Position numbers and translations under genes: made by a program. A stretch of 36,454 bases of DNA from Cyanobacteria bacterium REEB67. GTDB lineage: Bacteria > Cyanobacteriota > Vampirovibrionia > Obscuribacterales > Obscuribacteraceae. The notes beneath the pieces are model-generated. The model had not been told where the DNA came from. It ran no database searches and saw only the letters and a program-made list of their open reading frames with translations. Positions 25,113 to 33,184 of the stretch are shown piece after piece. Numbering within the stretch: position 1 is the first letter of the stretch; every line of letters begins with the position of its first letter. The stretch lies in contig JAGXAB010000065.1 in assembly GCA_018971775.1 (NCBI GenBank), positions 1 to 36,454 of the forward strand. Direction: 5' to 3'.

Positions 25113-25871
25113 CTAAACCACTTCACTCGAGGGGCAGAGCTGATTGACCGGACAGTTGATGCAGTCGGGTTTACGGGCAAAGCAACAACGTCTGCCGTGC
25201 CAGATTAAAGTTATCGACAGCTGCGTCGAGTCGAATTTTTTTGGCGGAAACAACTCCTCAAGATCCAGCTCGATTTTATATGGATCACTTTCACGGGTGA
25301 AGCCTAATCGTTTGGATAGCCGCTGCACATGAGTATCTACAGTCCATCCGGGTATGTTGTGGGCGACGCCGAGGACGACGTTTGCCGTTTTGCGTCCGAC
25401 ACCCGGCAATGTGATCAGCTCCTCGCGGGTGGTCGGTACCTTGCCGCCGTATTTGGTGACAATCATTTGGGCGCAGTCCTGGATATTTTTGGCCTTGGCA
25501 TTGAAAAAGCCAGTCGGCATGATGATCCGTTTGATTTTTTCGATGTCGGCTTCGGCCAGTTTTTGCGGCGTACCGTAATCTTTGAAGAGTTTTGGCGTCA
25601 CTTTATTGATCGTGACATCGGTTGATTGCGCCGACATGATCACGGCGATGAGCAGTTGAAAATCGGTCTCGTAATCAAGCTCGCAGTCGGCATCGGGATA
25701 GCGCTCGACCAGTTTGGCAGCGATCTCGGCCGCGGTTGCCTTGCCGACCGGTCTGACATTGATGCTTTTGACCGCCGCTTTTTTCGGCTCGACTTTTGTG
25801 GAGGCTACTTTCTTCCGTCCCGCTTTTTTCGGCTCGACTTTTTTCGTCGCTTGTTTCTTCGGCTTGTCCAT
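25113..25871 (-). CDS. nth: Endonuclease III with a basic N-terminal tail
   Basis: Nth is a DNA glycosylase/AP lyase for oxidised pyrimidines. Residues of about 45-252 make the normal enzyme: LLIAVIMSAQSTDVTINKVTP, the helix-hairpin-helix ITLPGVGRKTANVVLG with the catalytic Lys, WTVDTHVQRLSKRL with the catalytic Asp, and the 4Fe-4S motif C-x6-C-x2-C-x5-C near the C-terminus. The first 40 residues are Lys/Pro/Ala-rich and contain KVEPKKA twice, 15 residues apart, like a histone H1-type tail. The ATG lies 2 nt after the ispE stop; a TTG at 25877 overlapping that stop is an alternative. It is the last gene of the corC-like - ksgA - ispE - nth cluster. Confidence 0.95.
   Translation of the reverse strand: MDKPKKQATKKVEPKKAGRKKVASTKVEPKKAAVKSINVRPVGKATAAEIAAKLVERYPDADCELDYETDFQLLIAVIMSAQSTDVTINKVTPKLFKDYGTPQKLAEADIEKIKRIIMPTGFFNAKAKNIQDCAQMIVTKYGGKVPTTREELITLPGVGRKTANVVLGVAHNIPGWTVDTHVQRLSKRLGFTRESDPYKIELDLEELFPPKKFDSTQLSITLIWHGRRCCFARKPDCINCPVNQLCPSSEVV
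25776..25842. repeat. 22-bp perfect direct repeat inside nth tail
   Basis: The same 22 bp, reading CGCTTTTTTCGG then CTCGACTTTT, occur at 25776-25797 and 25821-25842, 45 bp apart. They encode the two KVEPKKA units of the Nth tail. Exact identity including third positions points to a recent small duplication, and the 45-bp period keeps the frame. Confidence 0.7.
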
Positions 25872-25873
25872 GT

Positions 25874-27013
25874 TCAAATTTTCCCGACCTGCACCACTCT
25901 TGCTCCGACATCGATCGAGCGCACGGCGTAGAGATCGATCTGGTCGTATTTCGCTGCACAGGCGATATTGCTCGCCTCCGCTTCGCTTTCTTTGTATTTT
26001 TCGATCAGCTCAGTTGCATGAGCGGCGCTTTCGGCGACGGCATAAATAGTCGGTCCGCTACCGGTCATGTGGCAGGCCAGGGCACCGCAGGCGAGAAAGC
26101 GCTGTTTGATTTCTTTGAGCTGCTGATAATGCGGGAAGACCACCTGTTCAAAGTCATTGCCGAAGGCGCGCAGTGCCTCTTTTAAATTACCGGCTTGCAA
26201 ATTAGCCTGCGCGTAATCGCAGGGCAGGGCGTCGACGCCTCGATCGCGTAGCTTATCAGCCAGGCTCAAAATTTCTTGCTGGGCCAGTTTTTGATCAAAA
26301 CTTTGATAGACCCAGGGAGTGGCCAGGCTGAGATGGCGAGTCTTGGCCAGGACGAAATGCATGATTTGGATCGGCGCTCGATCGCTTTCCTCGCCAGCAG
26401 TTGCACCAGCCTTGCCAGCACCAGCCGAAGCGCCGCCGTCCACAAAGAGCGAATCGTCGAAGGGTGCGCCCTGCGGCGTCGAGTCTAAAATATCACCGCG
26501 ACCGAGTCCAAGGCGACGGCCGCCCTGCAAGCAGAAGGGCACGTCGGCGCCGAGCTTGGCGGCAAGCTCGGCCATGGCGTCATCACCGAGCGGTCCGCCA
26601 AAGTATTGATTGAGAGCGACGAGAGCGGCCGCTGCGTTACCGGAGCCACCGGCCAGACCCGCCCCGATCGGGATGTGTTTGGCAACAGTGACATCGACTT
26701 TCAAAGCCCGCGGTCTGTCGATGCTCGATAAAAATAAACGAATCGCTCTGGCAATCAAATTAGTATCGCCCAGGGGAAACTGACCTTGGCCTTCACCTGC
26801 AGCTGGAGAGCGCGCACCGCCGGCGGTGACAAGGTCGATCGATAAGGAGGGTTCTTTGGCGCTGCTTATTTCAAAAGTGAGCTCGTCAAAGAGCGAGACC
26901 GTCTGCATGAGCGTACGTACTTCATGATAGCCGTCGGGCAGGAGGCCGAGTATTTCAAAGGTCAAATTGATTTTGGCCGGTGCATTGACGGTGATTGAAG
27001 TGCGTTCTGTCAT
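25874..27013 (-). CDS. ispE: 4-diphosphocytidyl-2-C-methyl-D-erythritol kinase
   Basis: IspE phosphorylates CDP-methylerythritol in the MEP isoprenoid pathway. GHMP-kinase motifs are present: VNAPAKINLTFEILGLLPDGYHEV at the N-terminus, the ATP loop HIPIGAGLAGGSGNAAA, and the C-terminal MTGSGPTIYAV. The product of 379 residues is long for IspE. It has a Gly/Ala-rich insert of about 40 residues (VDGGASAGAGKAGATAGEESD) after GGRRLGLGRGDIL, and about 45 extra C-terminal residues. The ATG 17 nt after the ksgA stop gives MTERTSITVNAPAKINL. A longer frame from 27151 overlaps ksgA and is rejected. The ksgA-ispE neighbourhood is common in bacteria. Confidence 0.93.
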   Translation of the reverse strand: MTERTSITVNAPAKINLTFEILGLLPDGYHEVRTLMQTVSLFDELTFEISSAKEPSLSIDLVTAGGARSPAAGEGQGQFPLGDTNLIARAIRLFLSSIDRPRALKVDVTVAKHIPIGAGLAGGSGNAAAALVALNQYFGGPLGDDAMAELAAKLGADVPFCLQGGRRLGLGRGDILDSTPQGAPFDDSLFVDGGASAGAGKAGATAGEESDRAPIQIMHFVLAKTRHLSLATPWVYQSFDQKLAQQEILSLADKLRDRGVDALPCDYAQANLQAGNLKEALRAFGNDFEQVVFPHYQQLKEIKQRFLACGALACHMTGSGPTIYAVAESAAHATELIEKYKESEAEASNIACAAKYDQIDLYAVRSIDVGARVVQVGKI

Positions 27014-27029
27014 GCTTGCGGTCGCTCCA

Positions 27030-27908
27030 TTAATCCGCTTCTTGACCGACACCCTGAGGGAGAGCCGCTGCCAGGGCATGGGAGAGTTTGGCAAATTGCG
27101 CCAGGCTGAGATTTTCGGCTCGGGCCGCCGGTGAAATGCCCACACCGGCAAAAATTTTGATCAACTCGACTTCGCTCAGGTGAGTAAAGGCGAGATTGTT
27201 TTTGAGCATCTTGCGACGTTCTTTGAAGCCGGCGACGACCAGTCTTTGCAGAAGTTGCGGATCGTCCACGGCAACCGGCGGCGTTTCCAATCTGATCATT
27301 TCAATCACAGCCGAGGTCACTTCCGGCTTTGGTATAAACTCTTCCGGTCCGACTTTGAAAAGTATCTTGCTCAATGCATAGTACTGAGCGAGCAAAGTAA
27401 GCTTGCCGTAGTCCTTGATGCCGGGTGGCGCGCAGATGCGCCTGGCCAGCTCGATTTGCACGGTCATGGTCAGGCTTTGCACCTTGTTGATCCAGGGGGC
27501 GGGCTGACCGATTTCACCAAAAGTATGAGCGATGATCGGAGTCGTAATCTGGTAGGGCACATTACCGACGACTTTGATCTTGTCTGCTTTGATCTCGTCA
27601 AAATCAAACTCGAGAAAATCGGCGTGGATGATCTTTAGATTGTCGTAGGGCATGCTTCTGGTCAGAGGCTCGATCAAGTCGCGGTCGAGCTCGACGGCAA
27701 AAACACGTGCCCCCGTTTCGCAGAGGCGTTCGGTGAGGAAGCCTAAGCCGGGACCGATTTCGAGCACTGTATCGCCACTGCTCAGGTCCAGCGTGTCGAC
27801 GATTTTATCGAGGGTGTAAGGCTCGACGAGGAAATTTTGACCGAGTTTCTTTTTCGTGCGCACCGTGATGGCGCGCTGGAAAAGCATCTCTCTTGTGTGA
27901 TCTAGCAC
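27030..27908 (-). CDS. ksgA: 16S rRNA (adenine1518-N6/adenine1519-N6)-dimethyltransferase
   Basis: KsgA (RsmA) dimethylates two adenosines in helix 45 of 16S rRNA during 30S maturation. This 292-residue protein has KKKLGQNFLVEP, the SAM-binding VLEIGPGLGFLTERL, AVELDRDL, and the catalytic NVPYQITTPII. The C-terminal helical domain contains FKERRKMLKNNL. The GTG start immediately follows the upstream TAA (TAAGTG) and has GGGGA 5 nt before it. ATG at 27887 is an alternative that would still keep all motifs. The direct contact with the corC-like stop codon implies translational coupling. Confidence 0.95.
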   Translation of the reverse strand: MLDHTREMLFQRAITVRTKKKLGQNFLVEPYTLDKIVDTLDLSSGDTVLEIGPGLGFLTERLCETGARVFAVELDRDLIEPLTRSMPYDNLKIIHADFLEFDFDEIKADKIKVVGNVPYQITTPIIAHTFGEIGQPAPWINKVQSLTMTVQIELARRICAPPGIKDYGKLTLLAQYYALSKILFKVGPEEFIPKPEVTSAVIEMIRLETPPVAVDDPQLLQRLVVAGFKERRKMLKNNLAFTHLSEVELIKIFAGVGISPAARAENLSLAQFAKLSHALAAALPQGVGQEAD

Positions 27909-29321
27909 TTAATTCCCCAGTTCGCGAATCATCGGCTGCGTGCCGGTGACTCTGGATTCATTTTTACCGTTTGATGAGTTGGGCGGTGTAACGGATAGCG
28001 TTTCGCCCTCATCGCCGGCCGGCTTTTTCATGATCAAACGCAGTTTGATGATGCGGTGGCGGTCCGATTCTTCGATGCGCAAAATATATTCTGCCGTTTC
28101 GATCTGGTCGCCGGGGACCGGCTCGCGGCCGAGCTGTCCAAAGACGTGTCCGCCGATGGTGTTAAATTCATCGTCTTCGACTTCGAGATGGAGTCTTTCG
28201 TTGAAGTCTTCCAGGTCGAGTTTTGCGTCTACTAAAATTGAGCCGTCTTCCTGCGGGACGACAAATTCTTCGACGATTTCGTGTTCGTCGGCGATGTCGC
28301 CGACCAATTCTTCGAGCAGATCTTCGAGCGTGGCCAGACCCTGGGTGCCGCCGTATTCGTCCATAATCACGGCCATGTGAGTCTTGCTCTGTTTAAATTG
28401 CGTGAGCAAATCTTTGAGATTTTTGTTTTGCGGCACGATCAAAATATTGCGGGCATATTCGCGCACCTGGGCATTTTCCCTGTGCTCGACCATGGCTCGC
28501 AAGCCGTCTCGGATGTGCACTACGCCAAAGATATTGTCGATATCCTGCTCGTAGACAGGCAATCTGGAATGTCCGTGTTTCAAAGCGACATTGACGAATT
28601 CTTTGACCGTGCAAGTGGCCGGCACGCAAATCATGCCGATGCGCGGTGTCATCACTTCGACAGCGGTGGTGTCGGAGAAATCAAAGACGCTGTGCAGCAT
28701 TTCTTCTTCTTCCGGCTCGAGCACGCCTTCGTCATGACTGGCCGTCACCAGCGCTTTTAGCTCTTCTTCGGTGTGGGCCGACTCGATCGAAGGTACATCT
28801 TTGACGCCGAGGAGGCGCAACAAAAATCCGGTCGTATCTTTTAATATTTTCAAAAATGGTGATGTGATCACACACCAGAAGTGCATCGGCACGATGATCC
28901 AGAGCAGCACTTTTTCAGCGCGGGAAAAAGTAAGCATCTTCGGCAATAGTTCGCCGCCGATTGTCTGGATAAAAGCGGTGAAGGCAAAAGCGAAGATATA
29001 GGAGCTGAGAGCCAGCGACTTGATTATCGATTCGGGCACATTGAGCTGACCGCCGAGGTTGCGGCACCAGCCAGCCATGTCTTCGGCCAGGGCGCTTTCA
29101 CCGGCGGCACCCAGAAGCAGGGTGGCGATGGTGATGCCTAACTGACAGGCGGAAATGAAACGTTCCGGATCATTTAAATGGGGGATGGATTTTTTTGCGA
29201 AGAAATTGCCGCGCTCCGCCATCTGGTCGATGCGCGTGCGACGTACCCGGGCAAGCGCCATTTCCGCCGCCACAAAAAACGCATTAAGTAAGATCAGTAC
29301 TGGTATCCAGGCTATGCTCAA
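27909..29321 (-). CDS. CNNM/CBS-domain protein of the HlyC/CorC family
   Basis: This 470-residue inner-membrane protein belongs to the family linked to divalent-cation (Mg2+/Co2+) transport. The CNNM (DUF21) domain covers about 1-190, starting IPVLILLNAFFVAAEMALARVRRTRI and containing GITIATLLLGAAGE. A CBS pair follows (about 205-330), with VMTPRIGMICVPATCTVKEFVNVALKHGHSRLPVY and MAVIMDEYGGTQGLATLEDLLEELVGDI. A CorC_HlyC domain ends the fold (VDAKLDLEDFNERLHLEVEDDEFNTIGG). The start is TTG with no clear Shine-Dalgarno and an eight-T run before it. It heads the cluster with ksgA, ispE and nth. The ion transported is not evident. Confidence 0.92.
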   Translation of the reverse strand: MSIAWIPVLILLNAFFVAAEMALARVRRTRIDQMAERGNFFAKKSIPHLNDPERFISACQLGITIATLLLGAAGESALAEDMAGWCRNLGGQLNVPESIIKSLALSSYIFAFAFTAFIQTIGGELLPKMLTFSRAEKVLLWIIVPMHFWCVITSPFLKILKDTTGFLLRLLGVKDVPSIESAHTEEELKALVTASHDEGVLEPEEEEMLHSVFDFSDTTAVEVMTPRIGMICVPATCTVKEFVNVALKHGHSRLPVYEQDIDNIFGVVHIRDGLRAMVEHRENAQVREYARNILIVPQNKNLKDLLTQFKQSKTHMAVIMDEYGGTQGLATLEDLLEELVGDIADEHEIVEEFVVPQEDGSILVDAKLDLEDFNERLHLEVEDDEFNTIGGHVFGQLGREPVPGDQIETAEYILRIEESDRHRIIKLRLIMKKPAGDEGETLSVTPPNSSNGKNESRVTGTQPMIRELGN

Positions 29322-29719
29322 AAAAAATCAGACGGCGCGACGTGCGCAGTCTGTCTCCTGTGTTGGCCGGATTTTGCAGAAGCTGACGAGTCGCCCCGGG
29401 GGTGGTTCGTCGGAATTTTCCTTCGAGATACTACTGTGAGGATCGTCCATTGTTTGCTTTCGCTAAAACTCTTGCATGGCGCCTGTCTATCGAAATCGGC
29501 GCGGGGGGGACTGACTTTGTAATCAGACAATAAAAACGATCCTACCATAACTGATCTTAGGCGGTAGTCAATAGGTGATTCCCGCAAAGGCGCAGGCTTT
29601 CGGCTCAGGTTATCAAGAAATTATGGTGCCGCAGGCAAAGGCTGGTCGCTGATATGTGATAATTGCCGACTGCGGCCTCTGTTGGCGGTTTTCTGGACTT
29701 TTGATCGAGACGGGCGTTT
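29322..29719. other. Divergent intergenic region, 398 bp
   Basis: This stretch lies between the minus-strand corC-like gene and the plus-strand exported-protein gene. It contains a candidate minus-strand promoter (29544-29571) and a 40-codon minus-strand frame (29328-29450) that is in frame with the corC-like gene but closed by TGA two codons before its TTG. Several short frames are open on both strands, but none has a convincing ribosome-binding site or recognisable product. Confidence 0.5.
29544..29571 (-). promoter_or_regulatory. Candidate promoter for the corC-like/ksgA/ispE/nth cluster
   Basis: On the minus strand TTGACT (29571-29566) is followed after 16 bp by TATGGT (29549-29544), matching five and four of six consensus positions. 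A transcript from here would have a leader of about 215 nt before the TTG at 29321. Confidence 0.35.
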
Positions 29720-30310
29720 ATGAGATTTAATCAAACTGTTTTTGTCTTTTCGCTTAGTACTTCACTGGCTTTGGTGCCCTTTTTCCAATCTGTGCTGGCC
29801 AGTCAGCCGCCATCCAATTCTGCTCCTGATCGAAACAGCGGGCGCAAGTTGAGCATGACCGTGCCGGGTCTGGGCACTGCAAACATTACTGTTACGACCG
29901 CTGAGCCAGGTGGGGTAAGGATCGGCAAGCCTCTCGCCCCCGGCAAGCACGTCAAAATGGGCAGTCTCAAAGCCCCCGTCGCCAACGCCCTGGTCACTTC
30001 CAGCAAAAACAACATCACCGTGCGCGTGCCGGCCTCAGTCGACGAAGCGATTGAAGACGTTCAGGTCTTTACTCGCCATCTCGGTCGGGCGGCGAACAAT
30101 GGCTATCAGGGTGCCAGCCGTTTTGTCGCCTTGATCGCTCAATATATCCGTCAGTGGAGCGGGGCCTCCAGTCCGGCGATAACGCCGGCATCGTCACCCT
30201 ATGTGCAGCAGTCTTATTTCGCCGGCCCCCTGCCGGCTGCGACAGTTGCTGCCGGTCATAAGATCTATTACACGGCCGAGGGCCGCTTGAAGAGTGTCGT
30301 CGACCGCTAG
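29720..30310 (+). CDS. Exported protein of unknown function, 196 aa
   Basis: The N-terminus MRFNQTVFVFSLSTSLALVPFFQSVLA-SQ is a typical Sec signal peptide with predicted cleavage after residue 27. The mature part has a Pro/Ser/Asn linker, a small beta-rich segment (KLSMTVPGLGTANITVTT and NNITVRVPASVDEAIEDVQVF), and a Pro/Ser/Ala-rich C-terminal part. I recognise no family. It should be periplasmic or surface-bound. Its weak ribosome-binding site (GAGACGGG) lies upstream of the ATG. It is convergent with the DUF4013 gene, 12 bp apart. Confidence 0.7.
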   Translation: MRFNQTVFVFSLSTSLALVPFFQSVLASQPPSNSAPDRNSGRKLSMTVPGLGTANITVTTAEPGGVRIGKPLAPGKHVKMGSLKAPVANALVTSSKNNITVRVPASVDEAIEDVQVFTRHLGRAANNGYQGASRFVALIAQYIRQWSGASSPAITPASSPYVQQSYFAGPLPAATVAAGHKIYYTAEGRLKSVVDR

Positions 30311-30314
30311 ACAG

Positions 30315-30330
30315 CTAGATCTCTAGATCT
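30315..30330. repeat. Tandem CTAGATCT repeat at convergent gene ends
   Basis: Two adjacent copies of the 8-mer CTAGATCT lie between the exported-protein stop (30310) and the stop of the DUF4013 gene (30323). They can fold as AGATC-TCTA-GATCT. The structure is too weak to call a terminator with confidence. Confidence 0.4.
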
Positions 30331-31027
30331 GTTCTGCCGTTTTCCACGAGCAGCCGATCAGTCTGAGCGCCAGTACGTTAGATAAGAAGCCCAGGAAGGG
30401 CACGAGCACCATGCCGATTACGCTTATGGCGGGGACGATCACGGCGATGCCGGTAATTGTCGTGCCGCAAAGCCAGGCTGTCAGCAGGGGCCGGGGTTGT
30501 CTGGCGATGCGTTTCAGCACTTTGAACCAGGCAAAACCAGCCAGCATCCGTTCTTCCTCGGCAAAATTTGCCATGAGGATGGAGAGAAAAAAGGTGAAAA
30601 AGACGAAGAGGATATAAACCAGGGCGAAGGTGCCCTGGGCCCAGGGGAGGAAGGCCGGGTTGTTCATACTGATCAGGGACGTCGCCCCGGCGACGAGCAG
30701 ACTCATAGCCAGTATCGACAGGATAAAAAAGCTGAAGCCAAGATAGATCGATAGCCAGCTCAGCCCAGAGACGAGCAGGTCGATGGGATCGCCCCAGTCG
30801 GGCAATTTTTCCAGGTCGCCTTTGATCGTCGCTCTCAAAACGCGCAATGAATAACCGCAGGTCAGCCCCCACATGGCAAAACAGAGGGGCAAGAAAATTG
30901 GATTGACCTTGAACAAACCGATGGCGGCGCAGTTGATGAAGGCGCCGACCATGATTTTGAAAGGCCATTCGCGGTCTTTGAAAATGCCTTTGCAGGCGTC
31001 GTTAAGATCGAGCGTAGTTGAGGTCAT
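30323..31027 (-). CDS. DUF4013-like polytopic membrane protein
   Basis: This 234-residue protein has about five or six membrane helices: FKIMVGAFINCAAIGLF, FLPLCFAMWGLTCGYSLRVL, WLSIYLGFSFFILSILAMSLLVAGA, FALVYILFVFFTFFLSILMANF, TTITGIAVIVPAISVIGMVLV and a last short one. GYSLRVLRATIKGDLEKLPDWGD is the loop pattern I associate with DUF4013 (a GYxxR stretch followed by LPxWxD). The function of that family is unknown. Its ATG overlaps the surE stop by 26 nt, so the two are coupled. A dyad built of two CTAGATCT copies (30315-30330) covers its stop codon. Confidence 0.75.
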   Translation of the reverse strand: MTSTTLDLNDACKGIFKDREWPFKIMVGAFINCAAIGLFKVNPIFLPLCFAMWGLTCGYSLRVLRATIKGDLEKLPDWGDPIDLLVSGLSWLSIYLGFSFFILSILAMSLLVAGATSLISMNNPAFLPWAQGTFALVYILFVFFTFFLSILMANFAEEERMLAGFAWFKVLKRIARQPRPLLTAWLCGTTITGIAVIVPAISVIGMVLVPFLGFLSNVLALRLIGCSWKTAEQI

Positions 31028-31793
31028 GGAGCCCTTTCATCTGGCTGAGTTTATCTAGACCGCTCTGGTCGGTCATATTGAAGGCCACCGGTGTGACTGA
31101 AATGTAGCCCAGTTTGACGGCGTGTACGTCCGAATTTTCGCTTTCGCCCTCTTCGATGGCCTGGCCGGAAAGCCAGTAATAATCGCGCCCATAAGGATCG
31201 GAGCGCTTCTCGAAGACGTCTTGATAGAGTCGCAGGCCGAGCTCGCAGGTGCGCACCCCTTTGACTTGTCCGCTGGCCGCTTGACTGGGCACGTTGATAT
31301 TGATCAGGCCGCGGCGGGCGCGAGGGATCTGCATGAAGATCTCAAGGAAGTTGTGGACGAATTCGGCGGCAATCTTATAAGAGGCCGCGTCCCCCTTGAC
31401 TGCGCTGATGGCGATCGCCGGTAGATTGAGGGCGGCCCCTTCCATGGCGGCGGCGACTGTGCCCGAATAGAGGACATCGGCGCCGAGATTGGCGCCGGCA
31501 TTGATGCCTGATATGACAACGTCGGGGGGACTTTCCATTAGCTGTGCTACGGCCAGCTTGACGCAATCGGGCGGCGTGCCGGTCGTCGACCAGGCCGCTT
31601 TGACCCGAGGACTTAGCTCGATGTGCTGCACGCGCAGAGGTTTATGCAGGGTGAGACTGTGGCCGGTGGCGCTACGCTGGCGGTCGGGAGCGCACACATA
31701 GACCTGATGTTCGGGATTTTCGGAGAGGCGGTCGGCAAGGATGTTTAAGCCCGCGGCATGGATGCCGTCGTCATTGGATAAGAGAATTCGCAC
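31002..31793 (-). CDS. surE: 5'/3'-nucleotidase SurE
   Basis: SurE dephosphorylates nucleoside 5'- and 3'-monophosphates and is linked to stationary-phase survival. This 263-residue protein has the metal-binding MRILLSNDDGIHAAG (Asp8, Asp9), the conserved APDRQRSATGHSLTL with its Ser, and PDVVISGINAGANLGADVLYSGTVAAAMEGA with the Asn ligand, then IAISAV. Length is normal. It starts with GTG, with CAGGT about 8 nt before it. It is followed by, and overlaps, a DUF4013-like gene. Confidence 0.95.
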   Translation of the reverse strand: MRILLSNDDGIHAAGLNILADRLSENPEHQVYVCAPDRQRSATGHSLTLHKPLRVQHIELSPRVKAAWSTTGTPPDCVKLAVAQLMESPPDVVISGINAGANLGADVLYSGTVAAAMEGAALNLPAIAISAVKGDAASYKIAAEFVHNFLEIFMQIPRARRGLININVPSQAASGQVKGVRTCELGLRLYQDVFEKRSDPYGRDYYWLSGQAIEEGESENSDVHAVKLGYISVTPVAFNMTDQSGLDKLSQMKGLHDLNYARS

Positions 31794-31910
31794 TTTTATT
31801 ACCTGCTGTTTCCAGCCTATGTTGCCAGAAGTTACCTGATTTTTGTCCTTAGTTGGCCGCTGATAGCCTCAAGGGCAATTATAGAGGGCATTTGCTGCTA
31901 TTCTATAAAG

Positions 31911-31949
31911 TTGACAGGAAAGTTGTCCGCTGGCTCGACTATTAAGTCG
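31911..31949 (+). promoter_or_regulatory. TTGACA element and adjacent inverted repeat before the Clp-N gene
   Basis: A perfect -35 hexamer TTGACA stands at 31911-31916, but no good -10 stands 16-18 bp away; TATTAA at 31940 is 23 bp off. The dyad CGACT-ATTA-AGTCG (31936-31949) covers that AT-rich segment. This could be an activator-dependent promoter with an operator at the -10, or coincidence. Confidence 0.3.
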
Positions 31950-31989
31950 CTAGTTTTGTTTGCTCTCACATTCTGGATTATTCTAAACA

Positions 31990-33168
31990 ATGTTAGATTC
32001 TGTTTTCGAACGCTCGAGTGATGCCCTCTTGCAAGTTTTGCAGCTCTCTTTAGATGAGTGCATCAGCTTCGACCACACTTATATTTGCACCGACCATATG
32101 CTGCCGGCCCTCGCTTCCGAGTATGGCGGCGTCGCCAGCCAGGCTCTGGCGACGATGAAAGTCGACGAAGATGCCGTGCGCAAAGAGCTTGAAAATCAGG
32201 TCAAGGGCAAGACAGAGTCCGAGCTTCCTTTTTCCGGTCGTCCAGACTTGTCGGCCGGGAGGCCGTCGGTGACACTGCCGGTGACATCACTTAACAGCAA
32301 TAACAGCTCCTCCGGCCAGGGCAGCATCGCTGACAGCCGCAAGGCTTACGGCATGTCCGATTTGATGGTGCAGGCTTTGCACCGCGCTTACGAATATTCG
32401 CTATTTTTTGGTTTGCAGTATATAAACCCTGAGCATCTCCTGCTCGGCATCATGGATGCCAGCGAATCTACGGCTGTAAAAATAATCGAAGAGCTCGGCG
32501 GCAACGTCGACTTTTTGCGCAGACAGATTTTGCAGCTCATGTCCAAGGCTCTGAACAATGAAGAAAATCCCGGTCTCAAACCGGCCATCGTCAGTGGTCT
32601 GCGCGAGCTCATAGACAAGCATTACCGCGCCGTCTCGACTTTGCAGGCGCTTTCCGTGCGCAGTCGCTATGCGCTCAGCTCGCTGCCGCCGCGCAGTGAG
32701 ATCGTGCACATGGTCTGTGTCGGTTATTTCCCTGATTTCATCCTCAATCAGATTGCTTTTCGCCGTTATTTGCTGGAAGAAACCCTGGCCCAGCTTTATC
32801 TGCGTGTCGGCGGTCTCGATAAAGAGTTGAATGCCACGATTATTTCATCAGCCGCTCAGACTCTGCGCGCCGAAGTGCGCAGCTCTATTGAGTTTATGCT
32901 CTCGAACGAATATCGCCTCTTCAACCAGATGCTCGATGACGCCGAGCATGATCTGATTGGTTCGGTCGTCGAAGACCTCTGGTGGGCGCAAGGTGAAGAA
33001 ATTGCCTTGAACGCGCTCTTCAGCGATGCCCTCGATGACTACAGCCGCGACAATATGCTCAACTTGCAGGAACGTCGCCTGGAGATCACCCAGAGACTGG
33101 CCAAGCTGCGCTCACGTCTTGATGAGACAATCAGACATTGTTTCGTCAAACGCTCGGTCTCGGCCTGA
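31990..33168 (+). CDS. Stand-alone double Clp-N-domain protein without AAA+ modules
   Basis: This 392-residue soluble protein has two Clp repeat N-domains. The first spans about residues 5-68 (LLQVLQLSLDECISFDHTYICTDHMLPALA) and the second about 118-180 (SDLMVQALHRAYEYSLFFGLQYINPEHLLLGIMD, then ESTAVKIIEELGGNVDFLRRQI), joined by a Ser/Asn-rich linker. The Walker motifs of ClpA/ClpC are absent. Residues 195-392 form a helical domain I do not recognise, ending in a probable coiled coil (LNLQERRLEITQRLAKLRSRLDETI). Clp-N domains bind adaptors and substrates, so a role as a Clp adaptor, decoy or partner is possible but unproven. The ATG has no visible Shine-Dalgarno. Confidence 0.75.
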   Translation: MLDSVFERSSDALLQVLQLSLDECISFDHTYICTDHMLPALASEYGGVASQALATMKVDEDAVRKELENQVKGKTESELPFSGRPDLSAGRPSVTLPVTSLNSNNSSSGQGSIADSRKAYGMSDLMVQALHRAYEYSLFFGLQYINPEHLLLGIMDASESTAVKIIEELGGNVDFLRRQILQLMSKALNNEENPGLKPAIVSGLRELIDKHYRAVSTLQALSVRSRYALSSLPPRSEIVHMVCVGYFPDFILNQIAFRRYLLEETLAQLYLRVGGLDKELNATIISSAAQTLRAEVRSSIEFMLSNEYRLFNQMLDDAEHDLIGSVVEDLWWAQGEEIALNALFSDALDDYSRDNMLNLQERRLEITQRLAKLRSRLDETIRHCFVKRSVSA

Positions 33169-33184
33169 TTTTCTAGATAAAAGA

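Noticed and set aside
27014..27151. Longer ispE frame starting within ksgA
   Set aside because: The added 46 residues are an out-of-phase reading of the ksgA end; IspE homology begins at MTERTSITVNAPAKINL.
29318..29587. 89-codon minus-strand frame upstream of the corC-like gene
   Set aside because: Composition is unlike a protein, the start has no ribosome-binding site, and it covers the candidate promoter.
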